Positions 17,935 through 26,166 of a stretch of 38,994 nt of DNA are shown here, one piece after another. The stretch covers positions 26,240 through 65,233 of the forward strand of contig NZ_PKUB01000023.1 in the NCBI RefSeq assembly GCF_002868845.1, read 5' to 3'. Each line of letters starts with the position of its first letter. Within the stretch, counting starts at the first letter, position 1. Both the position numbers and the translations under genes were made by a program. The notes under the pieces are model-generated. The model did not search any database. It saw nothing but the letters and a program-made list of their open reading frames with translations, and was not told where the DNA came from. This stretch comes from Desulfuromonas sp. (GTDB lineage Bacteria > Desulfobacterota > Desulfuromonadia > Desulfuromonadales > BM501).

Positions 17935-18631
17935 AACCTTCCTGTTTCGCCCCTTTGAGAAAGACCAGCAGGGCCCCCTCCCCGCCATACTGGCGGGGGG
18001 CCCTGCCCCATTCCAAGGCCCATTTGCGCCCCTCCTGTTCGAGAAGGCGCTCCACCTCTCCCCGCAGGACGGGTTCCCCCCCGGAGTGGTTTCCCCGGCC
18101 AGTCACGACAACAACGGTCCTCAATCCCTTATAAAGTGCGTCCTCCAGAAAATAACGCACCTTCTGCCGGGCTTCCTCACGGGTCAAACCGTGCAGATAA
18201 AGCTCGGCCTCGGGGGTCAATGCCCCCTTGCGCACCTGCTTCATGCGCCGCGGCTGGGCCTTCGGTTCCTTGTCCGGCTCGGGGATCTCGTCCCGGAAAG
18301 TGACGTCCATCTTCCCCAGGGCCTCGAGAAAGAGTTCCCCGTCAGAGCCCAGACCCGGGCTCGGGGGAGCGGCGTCCGCTCGAGTCGATTCTTCAGAAAG
18401 AGGCCTGTCCTGTCGCCCCTGCCCCTCCCCCGTCGTTTTCACCCCAAGCTTGGCCATCTCCAGAGCGAAAGCTTCCGCGTCGGTTGTTCTCCCCTGCGGC
18501 GCTGCGGGCGCGGGGGGAACGACGGGGCCGGACTGCGGCTTTTCCTCCTTAAAGCCAGACAGCCCCTTCAAGGTCTTGAAGGGGCTGTTCTGAAAGGCCT
18601 TTCGACCTTGGTCTTTGTTTTTCTTGGCCAT
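17933..18631 (-). CDS. Smr-domain protein
   Basis: A 232-residue protein. The first 130 residues are charged and low in complexity. The C-terminal 95 residues form an Smr domain: LYLHGLTREEARQKV, then VVVVTGRGNHSGGEPVLRGEVERLL, and a final GALLVFLKG strand. The Smr fold is found at the end of MutS2 and in small stand-alone proteins; it has nuclease activity on DNA or RNA in studied cases, and the LDLHGxT and GxGxHS motifs are both present here. The ATG at 18631 has no strong ribosome site. It is the last gene of the leftward group ending at the terminator. Confidence 0.88.
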   Translation of the reverse strand: MAKKNKDQGRKAFQNSPFKTLKGLSGFKEEKPQSGPVVPPAPAAPQGRTTDAEAFALEMAKLGVKTTGEGQGRQDRPLSEESTRADAAPPSPGLGSDGELFLEALGKMDVTFRDEIPEPDKEPKAQPRRMKQVRKGALTPEAELYLHGLTREEARQKVRYFLEDALYKGLRTVVVVTGRGNHSGGEPVLRGEVERLLEQEGRKWALEWGRAPRQYGGEGALLVFLKGAKQEG

Positions 18632-18704
18632 CGTATCAGCGCCGGACGATTTTGCGCCGTCCCTGAACCGCGCGGGTCTGCTGCTTGATAAGGGCGCCGG
18701 GCTT

Positions 18705-19361
18705 CTAGAGGTGAAATTGGTACCACAGGTAGCCGTAGGCCTTCATTTTCATTTTCCGGCCCTCCTTGAGGGCCTCGAGGTTGGCCAGCAGGGCCTCGTT
18801 GCTTCCGACCTTTTTGGCCCCCTTTTCCATGGCGGCGACGGCCTTGTCCCTCTCGCCCACCTTCTCCAGGCAGTAAGCGTAAAGGTTCCAGAGCAGAGGC
18901 TCCTTTTTGCTGGCGGAGCAGGCCTTCTCAAAAGTATCGATCATCTTGCCGGGCTTCTGCCGCTTCATGTAGCAGATCCCGAGCATCCCCATGGCCACCC
19001 AGTTGCGCACGAACCCCTTATCGAGGTAGCCGAAGGCCTTGGCGAAATCCCTTTTCAGGTAGTAGATGGTGCCGATCTGGGCGTTGAGGTTCTGCTTGAC
19101 GAAGAACTGCCAGCCGCTGAACCTGAAACCGCTCTCCATGACCTTCACCGCCTTGTCGAAGCGGCTGGCCTGGAGGTCCCGCTGGGCCTCTTCCATGAGG
19201 GCGGAAAACTTCTTCATAACGATGCGGGAGATGAGGAAAAAACAGAGCGCGAATACCGCCGCGGCGATCATGGAGACGTACAGGATATTCATCCAGGCCG
19301 CGAATGTGAGCCCGGCGGCGACGGCGGCGGCGAGCAACAGCGAAATGGCGAGGGTAAACAT
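18705..19361 (-). CDS. Small membrane protein with TPR-like repeats
   Basis: A 218-residue protein starting with two closely spaced membrane helices (about 1-21 and 26-46) and then helical repeats of TPR type (ALMEEAQRDLQASRFDKAVKV..., FAKAFGYLDKG, CLEKVGERDKAVAAMEKG). It is probably an inner-membrane protein with a cytoplasmic TPR domain for protein contacts. The ATG at 19361 was chosen because the hydrophobic segment starts there and a good promoter (19402-19430) overlaps the longer frame. I do not recognise a specific family. Confidence 0.75.
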   Translation of the reverse strand: MFTLAISLLLAAAVAAGLTFAAWMNILYVSMIAAAVFALCFFLISRIVMKKFSALMEEAQRDLQASRFDKAVKVMESGFRFSGWQFFVKQNLNAQIGTIYYLKRDFAKAFGYLDKGFVRNWVAMGMLGICYMKRQKPGKMIDTFEKACSASKKEPLLWNLYAYCLEKVGERDKAVAAMEKGAKKVGSNEALLANLEALKEGRKMKMKAYGYLWYQFHL

Positions 19362-19401
19362 GAGGAGGCCGATCCTTTCCTGGCAAAATTCAGAGGCGGG
19401 G

Positions 19402-19430
19402 ATACTATCAACCCTGCCTCGAAATGTCAA
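19402..19430 (-). promoter_or_regulatory. Sigma-70 type promoter for the TPR-like gene
   Basis: On the minus strand a perfect TTGACA (19430-19425), 17-bp spacer and TAGTAT (19407-19402) predict a start about 34 bases before the ATG at 19361. This also argues against translation from the earlier ATG at 19430. Confidence 0.65.
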
Positions 19431-19452
19431 AGGAATCCCAGCGAGCGAGGTA

Positions 19453-21174
19453 TCAGCTGCGCTGACGGGCCTGCACCAGAAGAGTCAACTGATCCCCCGG
19501 GCGAAGCACATGATTTTTCGGAAGGTTGTTCCAATTTCGGATCTGGCGGGTGGCCACCTCGAACTGGCGCCCGATCCCCCACAGAGTGTCCCCCTTGCGC
19601 ACCTCGTAGACGATCTTGCGCGGGGCTCCATCTCCGTTGCCGGTGGTTTTTCTGCCCTTGGCCCCGGAAGCAGAAACCGCCAGAGTCTGCCCAGGGCGGA
19701 TGACATTGCTCCAGCCGAGGCGGTTCCAGACCCGGAGTTCCTTCTCGGAGACACTGAATTTGCGCGCGATCTTCCACAGGCTGTCGCCTTTGCGAACGGT
19801 ATAGGTGCGGCGACGACTGCGGACGTAATCGTCCTCCATCTCATCGACGGGCAATCGACTGTAACCCTTCTTGAGGGGAAGGATCAGGTCGGTCCCGATG
19901 CGCAGGGCACGGGGATTCTTGATCCCGTTGAGAGCGATGATATCCTTCACCCGGATGTTGTAGCGCTGGGCAAGGGCAAGGAGGGTATCGCCGTTGCTGA
20001 CCCGGTGACGCTTGTAGTTGGCACGGTCGGCAGGGGGGAGCTGGGCGTAGGCCTCGGTGAACCTTTGGGCGCTCCCGGCGGGAACCCGGACGGGGTAATT
20101 CTTGATTTCGGGGGGAGTACACCAGCGCTTCAGCTCGGGGTTGAGCCCTTTGATTTCCTCGTAGGGGACATCGCAGAGTCGGGCGACCACGTCAAGGTCG
20201 GTGGCGGTGGGCAGCAAAACGACGTCGTAGGCGAGGGGCGGCTGGAACTCCAGATCGGTAAAGCTGTACTTGGCGGGTTCCTTGGCGATTTGCAGTACAG
20301 CCAGAAGCTTGGGGACGTAGTTCTTCGTCTCCGTTTGCAGGTGACTGCCCCGGCTCAGCTCCCAGAAATCGCGGGTCCGGTATTTCCTGATGGCCCCGTT
20401 GACCTTGCCGCCGCCGGCGTTGTATGAAGCGACCGCCAGATACCAGTCCCCGTCGAAGCGACGATGGAGGTCCTTGAGAAAACGAGCGGCGGACCGGGTG
20501 GCCTTCTCGAAATCCCGGCGCTCGTCGCGCCACCAGTTGCTCTCCAGGCCGTACATCCGGCCCGTGCTTTCAATGAACTGCCAGGGACCGACCGCATGGG
20601 CCCAACTGTAGGCCCGGTCGTTGAACCCCGATTCGACCATGGCCAGATAGGCCAGGTCCAGCGGCAGACCCTCCTCGGCGAAAATCTGCCGCATCATCGG
20701 CAGGTAGCGACCCGAACGCTGCAGCCAGCGGGCAAAGGTCCTGCGACCCGGTCCGGTGTAATAGTCGATGAAATAGCGAACCTTGTCGTTCTCCACCACG
20801 GGGAAATCGAAGACCACCTTCTCTGCCGGGACGGTCTCGCCCTCGTCTTCAGGGGGCAGCTGGCCGGCACCAGTGAGCAACCGGTTGTCCTCGAGGGTCT
20901 CCGGATCAACGGCGGGCGCCTCTTCCGGGATGAACGCCTGGCCCTGGTCGGGTTCCGCGAGTTCGACGCCCGTAGGAAATTGCTCCGCAGAAGAATCGTC
21001 AGCGGTCACCGAAGGGGGGATATCAGAAACGAGGGGGGCGCCCTGGGCGGCAGCCGAGACAGCGGGGTCTGCAGGGGCGGTCTGCTGCTGCGTCCGGGAC
21101 CAGAAATACGGGTCTTCGGCGGGCAGACAACCTCCAAAAAAAACCAAAAGGGCAAGGGCCCATAACTTCCTCAT
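19453..21174 (-). CDS. MltD-like lytic transglycosylase lipoprotein with three LysM domains
   Basis: A 573-residue outer-membrane lipoprotein. The signal ends at Cys16 in FFGGC. A Pro/Glu-rich linker leads to an SLT lytic transglycosylase domain (about 140-290) with the catalytic Glu in MVESGFNDRAYSWAHA and GPWQFIESTGRMYGL. Three LysM peptidoglycan-binding units follow near 383, 452 and 524 (each with a GDTL or GDSL core). It cleaves glycan strands to form anhydromuropeptides during wall remodelling. The ATG at 21174 has GGAGG eight bases upstream; a longer frame starts before the promoter at 21200-21229. It sits 51 bp after hflX. Confidence 0.93.
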   Translation of the reverse strand: MRKLWALALLVFFGGCLPAEDPYFWSRTQQQTAPADPAVSAAAQGAPLVSDIPPSVTADDSSAEQFPTGVELAEPDQGQAFIPEEAPAVDPETLEDNRLLTGAGQLPPEDEGETVPAEKVVFDFPVVENDKVRYFIDYYTGPGRRTFARWLQRSGRYLPMMRQIFAEEGLPLDLAYLAMVESGFNDRAYSWAHAVGPWQFIESTGRMYGLESNWWRDERRDFEKATRSAARFLKDLHRRFDGDWYLAVASYNAGGGKVNGAIRKYRTRDFWELSRGSHLQTETKNYVPKLLAVLQIAKEPAKYSFTDLEFQPPLAYDVVLLPTATDLDVVARLCDVPYEEIKGLNPELKRWCTPPEIKNYPVRVPAGSAQRFTEAYAQLPPADRANYKRHRVSNGDTLLALAQRYNIRVKDIIALNGIKNPRALRIGTDLILPLKKGYSRLPVDEMEDDYVRSRRRTYTVRKGDSLWKIARKFSVSEKELRVWNRLGWSNVIRPGQTLAVSASGAKGRKTTGNGDGAPRKIVYEVRKGDTLWGIGRQFEVATRQIRNWNNLPKNHVLRPGDQLTLLVQARQRS

Positions 21175-21199
21175 AAACGTGCCTCCGTAGGAAGTTTTC

Positions 21200-21225
21200 A
21201 GGCTAAAGGAAAAGCCCATCCAGTG

Positions 21226-21229
<4 letters not shown>
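21200..21229 (-). promoter_or_regulatory. Candidate promoter for the transglycosylase gene
   Basis: On the minus strand a perfect TTGACA (21229-21224), an 18-bp spacer and TAGCCT (21205-21200) overlap the hflX stop codon. The -10 is weak (three of six). Confidence 0.45.
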
Positions 21230-22863
<1,634 letters not shown>

Positions 22864-22880
22864 TGTCTAAGCGTCTCCAA

Positions 22881-22910
22881 CGAAAAAAGACCCTGGCGGG
22901 CCTTTTTTCG
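22881..22910 (-). terminator. Rho-independent terminator between fabI and hflX
   Basis: CGAAAAAAG pairs with CTTTTTTCG, with an inner CCC/GGG pair around TGGC and one internal mismatch. The T run on the minus strand follows the GC core. It sits 20 bp past the fabI stop and only 17 bp before the hflX start codon. Confidence 0.75.
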
Positions 22911-22929
22911 TGTGCGAATTAATCTGTCG

Positions 22930-23697
22930 TCAAGCCCCTTGGATATTGTACCCGGCATCGACATAATGAATTTCTCCGGTCACTCCGCTCGCCAGGTCGG
23001 AAAGGAGGTAAAGGGCCGAGCCGCCGACCTCGTCCTGGGTGACGCAGCGCTTCAGGGGGGCGCGCTCGTCCATGAGCTTGAGTTTCTCTCGGAAATTGGC
23101 GATGCCCGAGGCGGCCAGGGTCTTGATCGGCCCGGCGGAGATGCCGTTTACCCGGATCGCCTTCTCACCGAGTTCGGCAGCCAGGTAACGCACCGAGGCC
23201 TCGAGAGCGGCCTTGGCCACGCCCATGACGTTGTAGTTCGGAATCACCCGCGCGGCGCCGAGATAACTCAGGGTGACGATGCTGCCGCCCTCTTTCATCA
23301 GAGGAGCCGCATAGCGTGCCACCGCCACCAGGGAATAGGCACTGATGTCCATGGCGAGCGCGAAACCGTCGCGACTTGTCTGGCTGAACGGCTTTTTGAG
23401 GTCCTCCCGATTGGCGAAGGCGATGGCGTGAACGACGAAATCGATCTCCCCCCACTCCTTGCCGACTTCCTCGAAAACCGCCTCGACCTGGTCGTCGCTG
23501 GCCACGTCACAGGGAAGGATCAGCTTGGCATCGAGACTTTCGGCCAGCGGGCGAACCCGCTTCTCCAGGGCCCCGTTGAGATAGGTGAAAGCCAGTTCGG
23601 CCCCCTCCGCCCTCAGTTTCTGGGCGATCCCCCAGGCAATGCTCATATCGTTAGCGACACCCAGAATGAGGCCGCGTTTTCCGTCCATCAAACCCAT
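22930..23697 (-). CDS. fabI: Enoyl-[acyl-carrier-protein] reductase (NADH)
   Basis: A 255-residue FabI that reduces enoyl-ACP in the last step of each fatty acid elongation cycle. It has the atypical short-chain dehydrogenase cofactor motif GVANDMSIAWG near the N-terminus. The catalytic Tyr and Lys lie in NYNVMGVAKAA (Tyr-x6-Lys), preceded by the SYLGA strand, and the C-terminal end has SGVTGEIHYVDAGYN. The length is normal. The ATG has AAGGAGG seven bases upstream. A promoter candidate lies in the 91-bp gap after the DsbC-like gene. Confidence 0.96.
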   Translation of the reverse strand: MGLMDGKRGLILGVANDMSIAWGIAQKLRAEGAELAFTYLNGALEKRVRPLAESLDAKLILPCDVASDDQVEAVFEEVGKEWGEIDFVVHAIAFANREDLKKPFSQTSRDGFALAMDISAYSLVAVARYAAPLMKEGGSIVTLSYLGAARVIPNYNVMGVAKAALEASVRYLAAELGEKAIRVNGISAGPIKTLAASGIANFREKLKLMDERAPLKRCVTQDEVGGSALYLLSDLASGVTGEIHYVDAGYNIQGA

Positions 23698-23734
23698 ACA
23701 ACATTCCTCCTTGACACCATGAATTGAATAGGCA

Positions 23735-23763
23735 CTTCTAGCAGAAAGATGGAATTAAGGCAA
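23735..23763 (-). promoter_or_regulatory. Candidate promoter for fabI
   Basis: On the minus strand TTGCCT (23763-23758), a 17-bp spacer and TAGAAG (23740-23735), each four of six matches, predict a leader of about 30 bases before the fabI ATG. Confidence 0.4.
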
Positions 23764-23788
23764 GCTGTTTGCGACCGGCCGGGCGAGA

Positions 23789-24586
23789 CTAGTTCTGGCT
23801 CCGCTGGGCGGCAGTCCGGGGGGCAAGGAGCTCGAGCAAATCATTTGCCTTGCGAAATCCCGAAAAGACCCGTCCGTCGGGCAGGACCAGAGTCGGGGTG
23901 GATCGGATTCCGAGCTCTTTGACCAGGGCGATGGTCTGATCCACGGCATCGGTTTCGCAGAGGGGGGGCGGGACGGTTTTGCCCGCAAAGTTGTCCTCGA
24001 GCATGGCCAGGGAATCGTTGCAGAGGATGCTCTTGGAAATGGTATAGGCGTTGGGATGCATCTTCAGGGGATAGAGCTTGATCAGGAAAGCGATGTCCGG
24101 GTCGCGCCGGACCACCTCTCGAAGTTCTTCGTGAAGGCGTTTGCAGTAGGGGCATTCGGGATCGGTAATGACAACCGCCTTGGTCTTGGCGTCCTCCCTG
24201 CCGAGCAAAAGAGCATCATCCAGGGGAATTTTGCCGATGTCCACCCTGGTCGGCCGCGCCGATTGATCGTTGTTGATGTTCTTTCCGTCCTTCAGGCGCA
24301 CGATATTGCCCGCCACCAGATAAGACTTGGAGAAATCGACGTAAAGAGGGAACTTGCGGCCGCCCTTTTCCACCTCCACCGCCCAGACACCGGGCATCTC
24401 CCCCAACTCGACGCTGAGCACTCGATCGACCGTCCCCTTGAGCAACCCGGTCGCCTCTTCCAGTTCCAGGCTGTGGCAGTCGGTGCACTGCCCCGCGCCG
24501 CAGCCGTCTCCGGACATCGCCGCGCAGGGAATCGCCAGAAGAACCAGAAGGACAAAGGCCACCAGGGTTTCAAACAACCGTCTCAT
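23789..24586 (-). CDS. DsbC-like disulfide isomerase with an N-terminal CxxCH motif
   Basis: A 265-residue exported protein. A signal peptide (about 1-23) is followed by C34TDCH38, a motif that binds heme c in cytochromes, then a region with strands like those of the DsbC dimerisation part. A thioredoxin-fold domain (about 134-258) has C145PYC148 and the cis-proline P231 in RSTPTLVLPDG. Two more cysteines (C189, C210) match the structural disulfide position of DsbC-type proteins. It would shuffle disulfides in the periplasm, perhaps during cytochrome maturation. The ATG at 24586 has AAAGGA upstream. A promoter overlapped by a palindrome precedes it. Confidence 0.85.
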   Translation of the reverse strand: MRRLFETLVAFVLLVLLAIPCAAMSGDGCGAGQCTDCHSLELEEATGLLKGTVDRVLSVELGEMPGVWAVEVEKGGRKFPLYVDFSKSYLVAGNIVRLKDGKNINNDQSARPTRVDIGKIPLDDALLLGREDAKTKAVVITDPECPYCKRLHEELREVVRRDPDIAFLIKLYPLKMHPNAYTISKSILCNDSLAMLEDNFAGKTVPPPLCETDAVDQTIALVKELGIRSTPTLVLPDGRVFSGFRKANDLLELLAPRTAAQRSQN

Positions 24587-24724
24587 CAATAAAGTTCCTT
24601 TCACGAGTCAAACAGTCTCCTGCGAGCCTGCCTGTTATTCCTATCGACGGCACGGGCCGAGCCCGGTCTGCGCCGAACGAATCCGTTCCCTCTCCCCCCG
24701 GGCATGCCGGGTTGGAGAACCATG

Positions 24725-24744
24725 GTGCAATTTTACAATTGCAC
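24725..24744. promoter_or_regulatory. Palindromic operator-like site between dsbC-like gene and mntP
   Basis: GTGCAATT (24725-24732) and AATTGCAC (24737-24744) form a perfect 8-bp inverted repeat around TTAC. It covers the -10 of the leftward promoter (24730-24735), and TACAAT (24734-24739) also resembles a rightward -10. This is the geometry of a repressor operator. The regulator is unknown; the sequence does not match Fur or NikR consensus as I know them. Confidence 0.6.
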
Positions 24745-24759
24745 GCCCCTCTTTGGCAA
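24730..24759 (-). promoter_or_regulatory. Promoter for the DsbC-like gene
   Basis: On the minus strand TTGCCA (24759-24754), an 18-bp spacer and TAAAAT (24735-24730) each match consensus at five of six positions. The leader to the ATG at 24586 would be about 135 bases. Confidence 0.6.
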
Positions 24760-24791
24760 CCCCAAAGGCTTTCCGGCAAAACGCTTTGCGG

Positions 24792-24820
24792 TTGACATTC
24801 CCTTGTCGCGAGGGGAAAAT
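24792..24820 (+). promoter_or_regulatory. Candidate promoter for mntP
   Basis: A perfect TTGACA (24792-24797), a 17-bp spacer and GAAAAT (24815-24820, four of six) precede mntP by about 115 bases. The leader does not show a manganese (yybP-ykoY) riboswitch that I can recognise. Confidence 0.5.
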
Positions 24821-24933
24821 CCTACCCGTCAACCACCCGCAAGAACAAAAAAACGAGCCCACATCCCGAGTTCTTGAGCCGCCCGGCTGCCCTTGCGAGC
24901 GCTTGGGGACAGGGCCTCAAAAAAGGTCAGCCG

Positions 24934-25500
24934 ATGGACTGGATCACCCTGCTTGGCATTGCCCTGGCCCTCGCCATGGATGCCTTCGCCGTCGCCCTGG
25001 GGGCGGGGCTGACCCTGCCCCGCCTGACCGGAAGGCACCTTTTCCGACTCGGCTTTCACTTCGGTCTCTTTCAGGCGCTCATGCCCGTCCTTGGCTGGCT
25101 CGCCGGCCTCACGGTGCAGCAATGGATCAGCGCCTACGACCACTGGATCGCCTTCTGCCTTCTGATGCTGGTGGGGGGGAAAATGATCTACGAGGCCTTT
25201 TCCGAGAAAGTCGCAGAGAAAAACGCGCCGGACCCGACCCGGGGGATGACCCTTGTGGTCCTCTCCGTGGCGACCAGCATCGATGCCCTGGCCGTCGGCC
25301 TGTCTCTGGCCGTGATCGGCGTCGAGGTCTGGGTTCCGGCGGCGGTCATCGGACTGGTCGCCGGGGGCCTGACCGTCGCCGGGATGCTCCTTGGACGCCG
25401 GATCGGAGAGATTTGGGGAGCGCGGGTGGAGGTGCTTGGAGGGCTTGTTCTCTGCGCAATCGGGATAAAAATCCTGCTGGAGCACACTCTTTTGGCCTGA
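24934..25500 (+). CDS. mntP: Manganese efflux pump MntP
   Basis: A 188-residue inner-membrane protein with six predicted helices in two related halves. Each half has the Asp-containing motif of the family: MDAFAVALG (D16) in the first and SIDALAVGLS in the second. MntP exports Mn2+ to prevent manganese toxicity. The ATG at 24934 gives the typical family length and starts directly at the first membrane helix; its ribosome site (AAAGG) is modest. A 20-codon longer frame starts without one. It is divergent from the DsbC-like gene and convergent with the small unknown gene. Confidence 0.93.
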   Translation: MDWITLLGIALALAMDAFAVALGAGLTLPRLTGRHLFRLGFHFGLFQALMPVLGWLAGLTVQQWISAYDHWIAFCLLMLVGGKMIYEAFSEKVAEKNAPDPTRGMTLVVLSVATSIDALAVGLSLAVIGVEVWVPAAVIGLVAGGLTVAGMLLGRRIGEIWGARVEVLGGLVLCAIGIKILLEHTLLA

Positions 25501-25577
25501 CCACCGGCCGCCCGGCCCGAATCGAAAAGAGGTCCGCTGGCGGCCGAATCAGAGAGCGCCACAGCAGGGGGGCAAGC

Positions 25578-25919
25578 TCAATGGAGAACGTCCTGAAGGT
25601 AGGCCCTGGCCCGGGCACCGATCTCTTTCGGCTGGGCCTCCATTTCCAGGGCCGGCTTCCGCTCATCCCCGCTGACGTATCCCATCCGACTTATGCAGTG
25701 CCAGTCCTTGCCGTAAAGAAGTTCATGGGGAGCCATTTCCCGCCAGACCTTGGGACACTCCCCCTGCTCCAGCATTCTCAGAGCGTCGGACAGAAAATTC
25801 TCCCCCTTTCGGGTTCCGACCTCCTGGTAAACCCTTTCTCCCGGAAAACGAATCGCCAATTCCCCGAACCTGTTTTCATACAGCTCAGCATTGACGTTGA
25901 AAGAGACCCTTTCCCCCAT
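25578..25919 (-). CDS. Small protein of unknown function (113 residues)
   Basis: I do not recognise this protein. It has no signal peptide or membrane helix, two cysteines (C55, C75) and a mixed composition (FNVNAELYENRFGELAIRFPGE, then KVWREMAPHELLYGKDWHC). The ATG at 25919 has AGGAGGAAGGA upstream, a strong ribosome site, which supports it as a real gene; the open frame extends far upstream only because it runs antisense through rlmKL. It lies 247 bp after rlmKL and converges on mntP. Confidence 0.7.
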   Translation of the reverse strand: MGERVSFNVNAELYENRFGELAIRFPGERVYQEVGTRKGENFLSDALRMLEQGECPKVWREMAPHELLYGKDWHCISRMGYVSGDERKPALEMEAQPKEIGARARAYLQDVLH

Positions 25920-26166
25920 TCCTTCCTCCTCTGTTTTCGCTCTTGCCCGACAGCCGAACACCCAGGCGGCTGGGCTCCTGAGAAGAGCCCCTCCAGCTTG
26001 GCCACCAAGGAAAGTTTCCGACGGGAAACCGATCCTGTCTGTCAGCTTACCATTTTCCAGAGGATTGGCTACCGGCGGTTGAGGTCCTCCCACCTCTCTC
26101 TTGTTTCGCGCTCCCGCGCGGCCGATCCAGTCTCCCTTGGGGGGGGGCAATGGGCGCAAGGGCGAC

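Noticed and set aside
24821-24933. Manganese (yybP-ykoY) riboswitch before mntP
   Set aside because: I looked for the conserved loop sequences and paired arms of this class and could not find them; only scattered G-rich words occur.
25501-25577. GGCCGCC/GGCGGCC inverted repeat between mntP and the small gene as terminator
   Set aside because: The loop is long and there is no T run on either side, so intrinsic termination is not supported.
25920-26166. Longer version of the small unknown gene, or a cyclic di-GMP riboswitch in the gap after rlmKL
   Set aside because: The longer frame runs antisense into rlmKL and the strong ribosome site is at 25919. The conserved GEMM core words are missing.
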